This document shows positions 6,860 to 16,355 of a stretch of 35,019 bases of DNA, one piece after another. The stretch is from Candidatus Omnitrophota bacterium. GTDB taxonomy: Bacteria; Omnitrophota; Gorgyraeia; Duberdicusellales; Duberdicusellaceae. Location of the stretch: NCBI GenBank assembly GCA_021159015.1, contig JAGGSQ010000052.1, positions 1 to 35,019 on the forward strand, given 5' to 3'. Under the pieces are notes generated by a model, which was given only the letters and a program-made list of their open reading frames with translations, was not told the origin of the DNA and searched no databases. Made by a program: the position numbers and the translations under genes. Each line of letters opens with the position of its first letter. Position 1 is the stretch's first letter.

Positions 6860-7876
6860 CTATGAAAGAAAACTTATCTTTTGGGAAGACTGCACTACCT
6901 CTCCGATAATAAAGACATCTATATCATTATCATTTTTCAAGCTACTTAGCACTCTTTGAGCTTGTTTCTTATCAACTATTAAAACCATCCCTATGCCCAT
7001 ATTAAAGACCGCATACATCTCTTTCTCGCTAATATTACCTTCTTTCTGGATAAAGCGAAAAATTTCAGGAACTGGCCAGCTTCTTTTATCTACTACAAAT
7101 CCCAAACCTTCCGGCAAAAGCTTGGTGAGCTTGTTATAAAAAGCTCCCCCTGTTATGTGAGCAATGCCCTTTACCACAAGAGTACCCTTATTAAATCTTG
7201 CCAACAACCTTCTTACTGTTTTTACATAAATCCGTGTAGGTTCAAGCAGTTCTTCCGCATAGCTTCTTATTTGCTTTCGGCTAAGTACTTTCCTTACGAG
7301 AGAAAAACCATTGGAATGAAGTCCGGAAGAAGAAAGCCCTAGCAACAAATCTCCTTTTTTTATTTTATGCCCATCTACTATCTCTTTTTTCTCTACTACT
7401 CCCACACAAAATCCCGCCAGATCATACTCTCCCCTTTTATATACCCCCGGCATTTCCGCTGTTTCCCCTCCTAAAAGCACACATTTCGCCTCCTTAAGTC
7501 CTTTATATATCCCTTCTACAATATCTCCCAACACGCCTAAATTAAGCTTGCCACAGGCAATATAATCAAGAAAAAATAAAGGAGCGGCCCCACAGCAGAC
7601 AATATCATTTACATTCATCGCTACCAAATCAATTCCTATAGTATTATGTTTTCCCAGAGCTTGCGCTAACTTGAGTTTCGTCCCTACGCCATCGCAGCTA
7701 CACACCAGATAAGGATGTTTTCTTTTTTTAATAAAGCCGCCATCAAAAAATGTCGCAAAAGCGCGTAGGCGAGGATTCTGAGGCATAAACTTCCTTATCT
7801 CTCTCACAAATCTTTCTGCTGCCTCTACATCTACACCGCTCTGACGATAACTGGTTTTCTTTACTTTCCGAGGCAT
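6860..7876 (-). CDS. purM: Phosphoribosylformylglycinamidine cyclo-ligase (AIR synthetase)
   Basis: The 338-residue enzyme closes the imidazole ring in purine synthesis: FGAM plus ATP gives 5-aminoimidazole ribotide. Family features are plain: YRQSGVDVEAAERFV at the start, KLAQALGKHNTIGIDLVAMN, LFFLDYIACGKL, LLGGETAEMPGVY, and GLSSSGLHSNGFSLVRK. The normal length is about 340-350. Its ATG lies 16 bases inside the HEAT-repeat gene, and the O-antigen-ligase-like gene begins nine bases after its stop, so it is translationally tied to both. No key residue appears missing. Confidence 0.97.
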   Translation of the reverse strand: MPRKVKKTSYRQSGVDVEAAERFVREIRKFMPQNPRLRAFATFFDGGFIKKRKHPYLVCSCDGVGTKLKLAQALGKHNTIGIDLVAMNVNDIVCCGAAPLFFLDYIACGKLNLGVLGDIVEGIYKGLKEAKCVLLGGETAEMPGVYKRGEYDLAGFCVGVVEKKEIVDGHKIKKGDLLLGLSSSGLHSNGFSLVRKVLSRKQIRSYAEELLEPTRIYVKTVRRLLARFNKGTLVVKGIAHITGGAFYNKLTKLLPEGLGFVVDKRSWPVPEIFRFIQKEGNISEKEMYAVFNMGIGMVLIVDKKQAQRVLSSLKNDNDIDVFIIGEVVQSSQKISFLS

Positions 7877-9072
7877 CTTCTGTTAATAGTCGCTACTATT
7901 TTTTCTCGCAAAGCCTGTGGCTCCTGCCACCTCCTCCGTACAAATCCATCCATATCCACCGCTAAAACCTGAGCTACTACAAGAGGAGACTTATCTCCAA
8001 GCCCCATAAGAAAGTAAATAAGCCGTGGCGAATAAGTAAGAAGTAGCCGAAAAGCTCTCTTTCTTACTGCCTCATGCTCACTGAGCAAATTCTCAGCTAA
8101 GATATCTTCTACATCTATGCCTCTCTTACGAAACTCAGCTCTTAAGTAACTAGAATTAACATAAACCCTGTCTAAAGAAGCACTTATCTTATCTCTAAAT
8201 ATAGCTAAGGCCACAGCTGCGTAGTAGCGTAGAGTTTCTGGCGCGTTATTATCAAGCAAGATATCTTTTGTTCTCTCTAGAACCTGCCGTTGGTCTAAAT
8301 TAGCTAAAGCCACTAAGGAAGAACCTTTCAGTTGAGAATTAGAAGAATTTAACTCTTCCTCATCTGCTTTTACGAATATACCTGCTTCACTTAGCAAGAT
8401 TTTTATATTAGCGCGCACAATATCTTTCCTTTCCCGTTCTAACGCCTCCCTAAGTATATCTATATGACTACCACCCATATTGCCTAGAGCCATAACCGCA
8501 GCATTACGCAAAAGCCAGGAAGAAGAGCTTAATGCGCCAATTATTTCCTCTTCTGCCTCTTTATACCTATTTCTGTTCCACGCCCTTACTATCTCTGCTT
8601 TTACTAAATCATTTCTTTCGCTTCTAAAAACTTGCCGCAGCCAATCAAGAAGCTCCTTTCTGTTACTTCGTCCGATTATCCTTACTGCTGCCACACGAAT
8701 TTGAAGGATAGGAGAGTTTAGATATTTCTGAAGTTTAGCCTGAGTTAATTCTCCCCTAACCAAAGCCAAAACTAAATTGGCATAAGCTTTTATTATGGCA
8801 TCGGAAGAATGCTGATTACGCTCTAAGGCTCTAATTATCTGGGCTGTTTTGAATTTAGTTGTCGCCACTGCCAAAAAGGCACGGATTTTTAATGTATCCG
8901 AATGTGACTCAAGAAACTCTGCAAGTATATTTCCGGTATTACTTACCTTAAAAGCCTCGATGTAATCTAAACCTACCCGACGCAGCTGAGAAGAACGGCA
9001 ATATCCCCTTGCGCTGAGACTAACTCCCCCCAGAACCAAAATTAAACTAAAAACCAGCCCTATTCTTTTCAT
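7861..9072 (-). CDS. Secreted HEAT-repeat protein, function unknown
   Basis: A 403-residue protein with a clear signal peptide (MKRIGLVFSLILVLGGVSLSA) and then helical HEAT-like repeats over most of its length; the clearest are SPILQIRVAAVRIIGR, SSSWLLRNAAVMALGNMG and APETLRYYAAVALAIF, each with the L-R-x-x-A-A-x-A-L-G pattern. HEAT solenoids bind other proteins; no enzyme motif is visible. It sits between purF and purM, overlaps purM by 16 bases and follows purF by 13, so it is made together with purine enzymes although it would act outside the cytoplasm. No homologue with a known role comes to mind. There is no lipobox right after the signal. Confidence 0.85.
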   Translation of the reverse strand: MKRIGLVFSLILVLGGVSLSARGYCRSSQLRRVGLDYIEAFKVSNTGNILAEFLESHSDTLKIRAFLAVATTKFKTAQIIRALERNQHSSDAIIKAYANLVLALVRGELTQAKLQKYLNSPILQIRVAAVRIIGRSNRKELLDWLRQVFRSERNDLVKAEIVRAWNRNRYKEAEEEIIGALSSSSWLLRNAAVMALGNMGGSHIDILREALERERKDIVRANIKILLSEAGIFVKADEEELNSSNSQLKGSSLVALANLDQRQVLERTKDILLDNNAPETLRYYAAVALAIFRDKISASLDRVYVNSSYLRAEFRKRGIDVEDILAENLLSEHEAVRKRAFRLLLTYSPRLIYFLMGLGDKSPLVVAQVLAVDMDGFVRRRWQEPQALREKIVATINRRCLGK

Positions 9073-9085
9073 TTTCCCCTCCTAG

Positions 9086-10483
9086 CTAATACTGGTTGCC
9101 CCTCTCCAGGGCAAATTTATTTAATTCCTGCCTGGACTTAAGAGGATAGTTTCCGCTCCAGCAGGCGGTGCAATAATTATTGGCAGAATAGCGGAAACAC
9201 CTAAGCATTCCTTCCAGGCTCAAGTAGCCAATACTGTCAACCTCTAAAAATCTCCTCTCTTCTTCCAGACTCATTTTATTAGCAATAAGCCTGTTTTTAT
9301 CAGGGAAATCTATACCGTAAAAACAGCCGAAGCGGTGCGGAGGACAAGAAATACGCAAATGCACCTCTCTTGCTCCCAGACTCTTCAAATTTTTAACCCG
9401 GATACGGGAGGTAGTCCCGCGCACTATAGAATCATCAATTACGACTATGCGCTTATTGCTTACTACTTCTTTCAAAATATTAAATTTTAGACGGGCGGCT
9501 AATTCCCTCTCACTCTGATAGGGCTGAATAAAAGTCCTGCCTATATAATGATTGCGAATAATTCCCAAACCTAACGGTATATTTGACTCTTTAGAAAAAC
9601 CTAAGGCCGCCGAAGTCCCTGAATCTGGCACCCCCACTACTACATCTGCTTCTACCGGATGTTCTTTTGCTAAGGCCCTACCTAGCTCTTCTCTCACCAG
9701 ATGGACATTCTGCCCAAAGACAAAGGAATCGGGACGGGAAAAATAAATATGCTCAAAACTACAGAATGCTTTCTTCTTTAAGGAAGGAAATATTCTCTCA
9801 GAATGCAAACCATTTTTATCAACCCAAACTAACTCTCCCGGGTCCACCTCCCGCACGAACTCTGCTCCTACCAGATCCAAAGCGCAACTTTCAGAGGAAA
9901 TATAAAAACTATCTCCTTTTTTCCCGATACACAAGGGACGAAACCCCAAAGGGTCTCTCATCCCCGCCACCAGCCTATCATTCATAATCAGAAGCGAATA
10001 AGCACCTCTTATTTTACCTGTGGCATATCTCATTTTGTCCAGGAAGCTCTCTCCTTTAGCCCTCATCATAAGATGAAGTATTATCTCCGAATCAGACGAA
10101 CTCTGAAAGATTGCTCCCCTGTCTTCTAATTTTTCACGCAAAAGGCGGGAATTGAGAAGATTACCGTTATGAGCCAGACTCAAAGAACCGCGGCGTGAAT
10201 CCACAAAGAGAGGTTGTATATTTCTAATAGCCGTAGAGCCGGTAGTAGAATAGCGCACATGTCCGATAGCTTGATATCCTTTTAAACTATTAAGTATTGT
10301 CTCATTAAAAACATCGCCTACTAATCCCATTCCGCGGTGATTACAAAATACTTCTCCGTCAAAAGAAGTAATGCCACACGATTCTTCTCCCCGATGCTGC
10401 AGTGAATACAGTCCCAAAAATACTTCTTTCGCTGCCTCTTTTTGCCCGAATACTCCAAAGAGACCGCAATATTCTTTAATCAT
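9086..10483 (-). CDS. purF: Amidophosphoribosyltransferase (glutamine PRPP amidotransferase)
   Basis: The 465-residue enzyme starts purine synthesis: PRPP plus glutamine gives phosphoribosylamine. The N-terminal Ntn-glutaminase begins MIKEY-CGLFGVFG, so Cys6 becomes the nucleophile after removal of a five-residue propeptide, as in the Bacillus-type enzyme rather than the E. coli type. The PRPP loop is RIVVIDDSIVRGTTSR. Four cysteines for a [4Fe-4S] cluster are in their Bacillus-type places: AFCSFEHIYFSRPDS, FGCFYGIDFPD and YCTACWSG (two). It is therefore likely to be oxygen sensitive, fitting an anaerobe. It starts two bases after purQ ends. Confidence 0.97.
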   Translation of the reverse strand: MIKEYCGLFGVFGQKEAAKEVFLGLYSLQHRGEESCGITSFDGEVFCNHRGMGLVGDVFNETILNSLKGYQAIGHVRYSTTGSTAIRNIQPLFVDSRRGSLSLAHNGNLLNSRLLREKLEDRGAIFQSSSDSEIILHLMMRAKGESFLDKMRYATGKIRGAYSLLIMNDRLVAGMRDPLGFRPLCIGKKGDSFYISSESCALDLVGAEFVREVDPGELVWVDKNGLHSERIFPSLKKKAFCSFEHIYFSRPDSFVFGQNVHLVREELGRALAKEHPVEADVVVGVPDSGTSAALGFSKESNIPLGLGIIRNHYIGRTFIQPYQSERELAARLKFNILKEVVSNKRIVVIDDSIVRGTTSRIRVKNLKSLGAREVHLRISCPPHRFGCFYGIDFPDKNRLIANKMSLEEERRFLEVDSIGYLSLEGMLRCFRYSANNYCTACWSGNYPLKSRQELNKFALERGNQY

Positions 10484-10485
10484 TA

Positions 10486-11253
10486 TTAAGCAAAATAACT
10501 TTTAATGTTTTTGAAAACTTCCAGCCCCCAGGCCTGAGCCTTCTCCTCTTTCTCATAAGGGCAATGCTCCGCATAAATATAACGCTCCGGATGCGGCATC
10601 ATTCCTAATATATTTCCTTCTGTATTTACCACTGCCGCAATATTCTTTAGAGATCCATTAGGATTAAAAGGGTAGCCTCTCCTTTCTCCTTCTTCGTTTA
10701 CATAACGCAAAGCCACAAGGTTTTCTTCCTCTATTTTACCTAATAAATTATCTTCTGTATAGAATTTTCCTTCTGCATGGGCTACCGGAAGAGGAAACAC
10801 TTCAGGAAGATTTCTAAACCAAAAATGTCTGCCTATCCGCTCTTTTTTCAGCCATACCCAACGGTCCTCAAAACGCCCCGAATCATTAAGTATCAACGAA
10901 CACCTCGGCTGGAAATCAGAGAAAGGCAGAAGGCCTAATTTGACCAAAATCTGGAAACCATTACATATACCCAAAATAAGCCCCCCTTTATGCATAAATT
11001 CTTGTAGTTCCTCCCTAAATATATTTTCGAGCTCCAAGGCAAAAACTTTTCCGGCCGATATATAATCTCCATAACTAAACCCTCCCGGGAGGCATATTAT
11101 TTGATACTTATGAAATAACTGCTTTTTGTCTTTTAAAGTACTCACATGTACTATATCTGCCTCTACCTCTGCTTTCTCAAAAGCAAGTTTTGTCTCGCGT
11201 TCACAATTAGTCCCCGCCGCCCGCAAAATTATAGCTCTAGGAGAAATAGCCAT
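10486..11253 (-). CDS. purQ: FGAM synthase glutaminase subunit
   Basis: A class I glutamine amidotransferase that feeds ammonia to PurL for the FGAR to FGAM step. GGFSYGDYISAGKVFA and LILGICNGFQILVKLGLLP place the nucleophile in the GICNGFQ elbow, and MPHPERYIY supplies the His and Glu. The 255 residues exceed the usual PurQ length of about 225-230; the extra part lies around residues 120-190, as in PurQ forms that resemble the C-terminal domain of large PurL. I chose the ATG at 11253, 8 bases from an AGAGG ribosome site, over a TTG two codons earlier; the gene overlaps the 3' end of purL by 17 bases. Confidence 0.95.
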   Translation of the reverse strand: MAISPRAIILRAAGTNCERETKLAFEKAEVEADIVHVSTLKDKKQLFHKYQIICLPGGFSYGDYISAGKVFALELENIFREELQEFMHKGGLILGICNGFQILVKLGLLPFSDFQPRCSLILNDSGRFEDRWVWLKKERIGRHFWFRNLPEVFPLPVAHAEGKFYTEDNLLGKIEEENLVALRYVNEEGERRGYPFNPNGSLKNIAAVVNTEGNILGMMPHPERYIYAEHCPYEKEEKAQAWGLEVFKNIKSYFA

Positions 11254-14125
11254 TCTCAAACCTCTTCCAGCTTTTTCTTAATTTTTCTACTTCCAAATCT
11301 ACTATTAACTCTGCTTCTCTGGAATAAACCTTTAGCTTTCTCTCTCCTACACACCCAACAAGACCAAAAGGAATTTGTGAAAATATTTTCTCAAATTTAT
11401 CTTTATTCTCTTTTTTAACTTCTACTATAAACCGGCTGGGACTTTCTGAAAAAAGCAGGCTGAAGGCAGAAATATTTTCTTCCTGAGGCAGCTCTGAAAG
11501 AAAGACGTCTACTCCTTTATTTCCCCCTATACACATCTCAGCTAAACACACCCCTAATCCTCCCTCGGAAATATCATGGCAGGATTCTATCAAGTTATTT
11601 TTTTGTGCTATGTTTATGTGCTGGAAAATCGTGCGTGCCATTGCTGCATCTGCTTTAGGTACAAATCCCCCTCCCCTGCCCCATAGACGCAGAACCTCAC
11701 TTCCCCCCAGCTCATTCTTTGTGACTCCTATAGCATAAACTAAGTTAGCTTTCTTTTGAAAGAAAGAGGGGGATGCTTTCTCCACATCTTCAATTATCCC
11801 TAAAGCTGAAATAAGCAAAGTAGGAGGAATTACAATACGTTTCCCCTCTAGAACAAACTCATTATAAAAGCTGTCCTTGCCGGAAATAAAGGGAACCCCT
11901 AAAGCCCTGGCATATTCGTAACAACCTCTAGCTGCTCTCACTAGCTCCCCGAGTTTTTCCTTATTTTCGGCTGAGCCCCAACAGAAATTGTCCAGAACCA
12001 CACAGCGGCCAAAATCTGCCCCTTGTGAGATAATATTTCTTATTGCTTCATCGATAGCAGCCTTAGCCATCCAGTAAGGGTCAATATCAGAATAAAAAGG
12101 ATTTATGCCACAACCCAGAACAATACCTTTTTTAGAATCATCCAGCGGTTTAATTATGGCCGCATCTGTTACTCCTCCATAGCGCCCCATCAAAGGTTTA
12201 GTGATAGTTTTAGCTTGTACTTCGTGATCATACTGACGAATAATCCAGTCTTTAGAAGCAATGTTGTAAGCACCTAAAAGCGCTAGTATAGTCTTGGCCT
12301 CGTCAATTCCTTCTATATCCGCTTCTTCCTCCTGCCTAACTTTCCATACTGCCTGCTTCTTTTCCTTTAAGAATCCCTTATGAAGAAAATTCATATCCAG
12401 ACTACAAACATTCCTGCCCTTATAAAAAACTTCTAACCTTTTAGAAGAGGTAACTTTACCTATTACCGCTATATCTACTTCTTCCTGCCGGCAAATCTCT
12501 TTAAGCCGCTCGAGTTTCTCCGGCCAGAGTACTAAAACCATTCTCTCTTGAGACTCAGATATCCATATTTCTGTATAATTTAGGCCCTGGTACTTTAAAG
12601 GAGCCTTCTCTAAGTAAACTTCTACTCCCTGCTCTCTGGCAATCTCCCCTACTGCCGAAGAGAACCCTCCTGCCCCACAATCAGTGATAGCAGTAAACAA
12701 ACCCTCACTTGCAGCTCTGGCTATCACTTCACATACTTTCTTCTCCTCCAAAGGATTTCCTATCTGTACCGCCGAACCCGCGGTATCAGTAGATTCTTCT
12801 TTCAGGATAGCAGAGGAGAAAGTGGCGCCATGAATACCGTCTTTGCCCGTGGCTCCTCCCATTACAACTACAATTTCCCCTGCCTCAACTGTTTTGAAAG
12901 ATCTCTCTTGAGGCAAAATTCCTACATTGCCGCAAAAAACTAAGGGATTACCTAAAAAACGCTCCTCAAACAATACTGCTCCTGCTACTGTAGGTATACC
13001 CATACGATTGCCATAATCTCGCACTCCTGCCACAACCCCCTCTATAATGCGGCGCGGCGGCAAGAGAGAAGAGGGTAAAGATTCCTCTTGTGTGTCCGGA
13101 CGGCCAAAGCAAAAGATATCTGTATTAGCAATAGGGAAAGCCCCCCTGCCTGTGCCAAGTATATCCCTAATCACGCCCCCTATACCCGTAGAAGCCCCTC
13201 CGTAAGGCTCAAGGCTAGAGGGATGATTATGGGTTTCAACTTTAAAACACACATTGTAACCTTTGTCAAACTTAATAATTCCGGCGTTATCTTCAAAAAC
13301 AGATACGCAAAGAGGATGATTAATTTCTTGAGTAGCTTTTTTAATGGTAGAAGCAAATAAATTGCTGATTGTCTCTTGCCTTAAAATTTTACCTGTTTCA
13401 TCTATCTCTATATATTCAAAATCACTACGGAAAGTCTTATGTAAACAATGCTCTGACCAGGTCTGGGCAATTGTTTCCAGTTCACAATCGGTAGGATTGC
13501 GGCCTTCTTTCTGAAAATATTCTTTAATCTTTTTCATCTCGGCTAGATTCAAAGAAAGCATTCCTTTTTTGCTTATTTCTTTAAGCTTAGATTCATCTGC
13601 ATTCAGAAGGTCGATGAGTTTAAGTTCGAGTTTCTCCTTCTGTTTTTCCAGCCTCAGATGAGTTTTCTTTTTAAACTCGCCGAAATCAAGTAAATATTCA
13701 ATTAAGGGGTTATATAAAAACTTGCGCGCCATCTCTGCATAATCCAGAGCCTCTGAAGCCACTAATTTATATTCGCGCACGTACTTAACTTCTCTTACTT
13801 TAAAGCCCATTTCTCTAATAATTCTTTTAGTGACTAAAGCCACATTGTCCATTACCTGAGGATAATAAGCTATGCTGATTACATTCCTTTCTTCCTTTAC
13901 TTCGGAGATATTACTCACCCTATATTCTTCACTCACTCTATCACAAAGAACTCTTGCCGCTATCTCTTCTGCCGTGGCAAAAGATTCCTCCAGCTCCAGA
14001 AGGTAGACCGAAGAAAATTTTACTTCTACATTTTTATAACCTAAACCTTCTAGTTCTCTTTCTAATTTAAGAGCGGCATAGCTCTTCAGGCCCGCACGAG
14101 GGAAGACATCTACCTTATATATCAT
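11237..14125 (-). CDS. purL: FGAM synthase, large form with PurS-like N-terminus
   Basis: A 962-residue FGAM synthase catalytic subunit. Small PurL is about 730-750 residues with separate PurS; large PurL is about 1250-1300 with the glutaminase fused. This one is between: residues about 1-80 are PurS-like (IYKVDVFPRAGLKSYAALKL), about 85-170 look like a second PurS-like unit, then the linker and the two ATP-grasp-like PurM-fold halves, but no glutaminase. Core motifs are intact: TDCELETIAQTWSEHCLHKT, ETHNHPSSLEPYGGASTGIG, and VMGGATGKDGIHGATFSSA. The partner PurQ is the next gene and overlaps it. PurL plus PurQ (962 + 255) equals the length of the clade II fused enzyme, as if one had been split or not yet joined. 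Confidence 0.96.
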   Translation of the reverse strand: MIYKVDVFPRAGLKSYAALKLERELEGLGYKNVEVKFSSVYLLELEESFATAEEIAARVLCDRVSEEYRVSNISEVKEERNVISIAYYPQVMDNVALVTKRIIREMGFKVREVKYVREYKLVASEALDYAEMARKFLYNPLIEYLLDFGEFKKKTHLRLEKQKEKLELKLIDLLNADESKLKEISKKGMLSLNLAEMKKIKEYFQKEGRNPTDCELETIAQTWSEHCLHKTFRSDFEYIEIDETGKILRQETISNLFASTIKKATQEINHPLCVSVFEDNAGIIKFDKGYNVCFKVETHNHPSSLEPYGGASTGIGGVIRDILGTGRGAFPIANTDIFCFGRPDTQEESLPSSLLPPRRIIEGVVAGVRDYGNRMGIPTVAGAVLFEERFLGNPLVFCGNVGILPQERSFKTVEAGEIVVVMGGATGKDGIHGATFSSAILKEESTDTAGSAVQIGNPLEEKKVCEVIARAASEGLFTAITDCGAGGFSSAVGEIAREQGVEVYLEKAPLKYQGLNYTEIWISESQERMVLVLWPEKLERLKEICRQEEVDIAVIGKVTSSKRLEVFYKGRNVCSLDMNFLHKGFLKEKKQAVWKVRQEEEADIEGIDEAKTILALLGAYNIASKDWIIRQYDHEVQAKTITKPLMGRYGGVTDAAIIKPLDDSKKGIVLGCGINPFYSDIDPYWMAKAAIDEAIRNIISQGADFGRCVVLDNFCWGSAENKEKLGELVRAARGCYEYARALGVPFISGKDSFYNEFVLEGKRIVIPPTLLISALGIIEDVEKASPSFFQKKANLVYAIGVTKNELGGSEVLRLWGRGGGFVPKADAAMARTIFQHINIAQKNNLIESCHDISEGGLGVCLAEMCIGGNKGVDVFLSELPQEENISAFSLLFSESPSRFIVEVKKENKDKFEKIFSQIPFGLVGCVGERKLKVYSREAELIVDLEVEKLRKSWKRFENGYFS

Positions 14126-14132
14126 GGAATAA

Positions 14133-15425
14133 TCAGAGTCCGGCTTTCCTATAAATTATATCTACGTTTTTAAGGTAAAACGAAGTATCAAAAAACCTTT
14201 CTATTTCCTGCCGGCTAAACAGCTGGGAAATTTTCCTATTCTTACCTAAAGCTGCAGCAAAATCTTCTCTTTTGTCTGAGGCACTAAGGGCAATTTTCTG
14301 GATTAAATCATAGGCCTCGGGACGCCCCAGGCCTTTTTCCATAAGCGCCAGTAGTATTTTCTGAGAATAAATCAGACCGCCGCTTTTTTCCAGATTAACC
14401 CGCATTCTCTTCCTGTCAACCACCAGTCCTTTCACTATTTCCTGCATTTTTCTCAGCATATATACAATAATTATCGTAGAATCGGGTATAATCACTCTCT
14501 CAGCAGAAGAATGAGAAATATCCCTCTCGTGCCACAAAGCAATATTTTCTAAAGCTACACCCAAGTTTCCCCGCAAGAGGCGGCTTAAGCCGCAAATCCG
14601 TTCACACAGAATAGGATTCCTCTTATGAGGCATAGCCGAAGAGCCTTTCTGGCCCTGATAGAAGGGTTCCTGCACTTCTCCTATCTCACTACGGCTCAAG
14701 GCTCTTATCTCCTGGGCAAAGCTTTCCATTACTGTACCTAAAACTGCCAGGGCGGAGATTAAATAACCTATCCTGTCGCGCGAGACAATCTGAGTAGAAA
14801 AAGAGGCAGGTTTTATTCCTATTTTCTTACACACAAATCTCTCTACCTTAGGACTAATATGGGCAAAAGTGCCTACTGCCCCGGAAATCTTGCCACAACA
14901 TACCTTTTCTTCCGCCTCGTCTAACGCCGCTAAAGCCCGTTGCAATTCGTCGTAAAATTTGACAAACTTAAGACCAAAACTGTAAGGCTCCGCTTGCATG
15001 CCGTGGGTACGCGCCAGGCATAAAACATTCTTATAGAGATAGGCTTTATTCTTTACCAGACGCATAAGGCTCTTAATTTCTTTGCGAATTATTCTGCAGG
15101 CATCTTTAAGTTGCCACGCCAGCGTAGTATCTAAAATATCAGAAGAAGTAAGACCTAAATGCAGATAACGCGAGTATCCGCCTAAAGACTGAGAAAGATT
15201 CAATACAAAGGCAACAATATCATGGTGGGTTTTGTTCTCAATTCTCTTAATCTGAGGAATCGAAATACGCGCCCGGCGGCGTATCTGCACGGCAGCTTTT
15301 TGAGGAATCCTGCCTTCTCTCGCAAGAGCTTCGCATACCAGAATTTCAATCTTCAAAAATCTTTGGAATTTTGATTCTTCTGTCCAAATAGCGCCAATAT
15401 CTTTGGGAGTATATCTCTCTATCAT
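14133..15425 (-). CDS. purB: Adenylosuccinate lyase
   Basis: A 430-residue lyase of the fumarase/aspartase superfamily that releases fumarate at two steps of purine synthesis (SAICAR to AICAR and adenylosuccinate to AMP). The signature GSSAMPHKRNPILCE carries the mobile catalytic loop serine; LGLTSSDILDTTLAWQL and ARTHGMQAEPYSFG are the other two conserved regions. Length is normal. It starts with ATG 54 bases after purU and ends seven bases before purL. Confidence 0.97.
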   Translation of the reverse strand: MIERYTPKDIGAIWTEESKFQRFLKIEILVCEALAREGRIPQKAAVQIRRRARISIPQIKRIENKTHHDIVAFVLNLSQSLGGYSRYLHLGLTSSDILDTTLAWQLKDACRIIRKEIKSLMRLVKNKAYLYKNVLCLARTHGMQAEPYSFGLKFVKFYDELQRALAALDEAEEKVCCGKISGAVGTFAHISPKVERFVCKKIGIKPASFSTQIVSRDRIGYLISALAVLGTVMESFAQEIRALSRSEIGEVQEPFYQGQKGSSAMPHKRNPILCERICGLSRLLRGNLGVALENIALWHERDISHSSAERVIIPDSTIIIVYMLRKMQEIVKGLVVDRKRMRVNLEKSGGLIYSQKILLALMEKGLGRPEAYDLIQKIALSASDKREDFAAALGKNRKISQLFSRQEIERFFDTSFYLKNVDIIYRKAGL

Positions 15426-15479
15426 ACCCTCACCCTAACAGATAAGATATTGTACTTTCTCTTAATAAAAAGTAAATAT

Positions 15480-16340
15480 CTAATCAAAAATAACTGTCTT
15501 ATTACGATAAACTAGTATCTTGCGCTCTAAGTGCCACAACAAAGCCCGGCTTAAAACTATTTTCTCTAGGTCCTTTCCTTTGCGTACAAAATCAGCCAAA
15601 CTATCCCGATGGCTGACTCTTACTGTATCTTGCTCAATAATCGGGCCGCTATCCACTTCCGTGGTTACATAGTGACTGGTAGCTCCTATCAATTTAACCC
15701 CTCGTAGATAAGCTTGCCGATAAGGCCTGGCCCCGGCAAAAGCCGGCAAGAAAGAATGGTGAATATTAATAATCCTCTGAGGGAAATGCTTTATAAAATT
15801 GGAAGAGAGTATCCGCATATAGCGAGCTAGAACTACTATTTCAATATTGTGCTCCTCTAACAGAGCCAGCTCCTCTTTTTCTACATCCTGCACATTTCTC
15901 TTCCCCAAAGGAAAATAAAAGAATTTGATACCAAAACTTTTTACAATTTTCTCCGCATCTTTATGGTTACTTATCACCAGGGAAATATTACAGTGAAACT
16001 GGCCTTCTTCATAACGCAGGAGCAAATCATAAAGACAATGCAATTGGCGTGAGACAAAAATAGCTACCTGAGGACGGCTGGGAAAGAAATGTAATCTCCA
16101 TTTCAACGAAAATTCCTTGGCTAAAGGTGCAAACTTATGAGGTATTTGTTGAGGTTTTATCTTAAATCGATGCAGAGACCATACAATACGCATAAAAAAT
16201 GTATTGGTTTCAAAATCAGTATGCTCGTCGGAATGTTCTATATTTCCTCCGTGGGAATAGATAAAATTGGCGACTTTGGCAATAATACCTTTTCGGTCAG
16301 GGCAAGAAATAAGCAGAACTACCTTCTCTTTTTTATCCAT
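15480..16340 (-). CDS. purU: Formyltetrahydrofolate deformylase
   Basis: A 286-residue protein with an N-terminal ACT domain (VVLLISCPDRKGIIAKVANF, HGGNIEHSDEHTD) and a formyltransferase-fold C-terminal domain (RYMRILSSNFI, INIHHSFLPAFAGARPYRQA, GATSHYVTTEVDSGPIIEQD). The His of the HHSFLP motif and the Asp of EVDSGPI are the catalytic pair of PurU. It hydrolyses 10-formyl-THF to formate and THF. In a purine cluster the formate can serve a PurT-type GAR transformylase, and no purN or purT is present in this window. ATG start; 15 bases after comEC. Confidence 0.95.
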   Translation of the reverse strand: MDKKEKVVLLISCPDRKGIIAKVANFIYSHGGNIEHSDEHTDFETNTFFMRIVWSLHRFKIKPQQIPHKFAPLAKEFSLKWRLHFFPSRPQVAIFVSRQLHCLYDLLLRYEEGQFHCNISLVISNHKDAEKIVKSFGIKFFYFPLGKRNVQDVEKEELALLEEHNIEIVVLARYMRILSSNFIKHFPQRIINIHHSFLPAFAGARPYRQAYLRGVKLIGATSHYVTTEVDSGPIIEQDTVRVSHRDSLADFVRKGKDLEKIVLSRALLWHLERKILVYRNKTVIFD

Positions 16341-16355
16341 AAAAAGATTATAAAC

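Noticed and set aside
13088-13360. Plus-strand frame of 90 codons within purL
   Set aside because: It is antisense to a strongly conserved gene and has no ribosome site; the openness follows from purL codon use.
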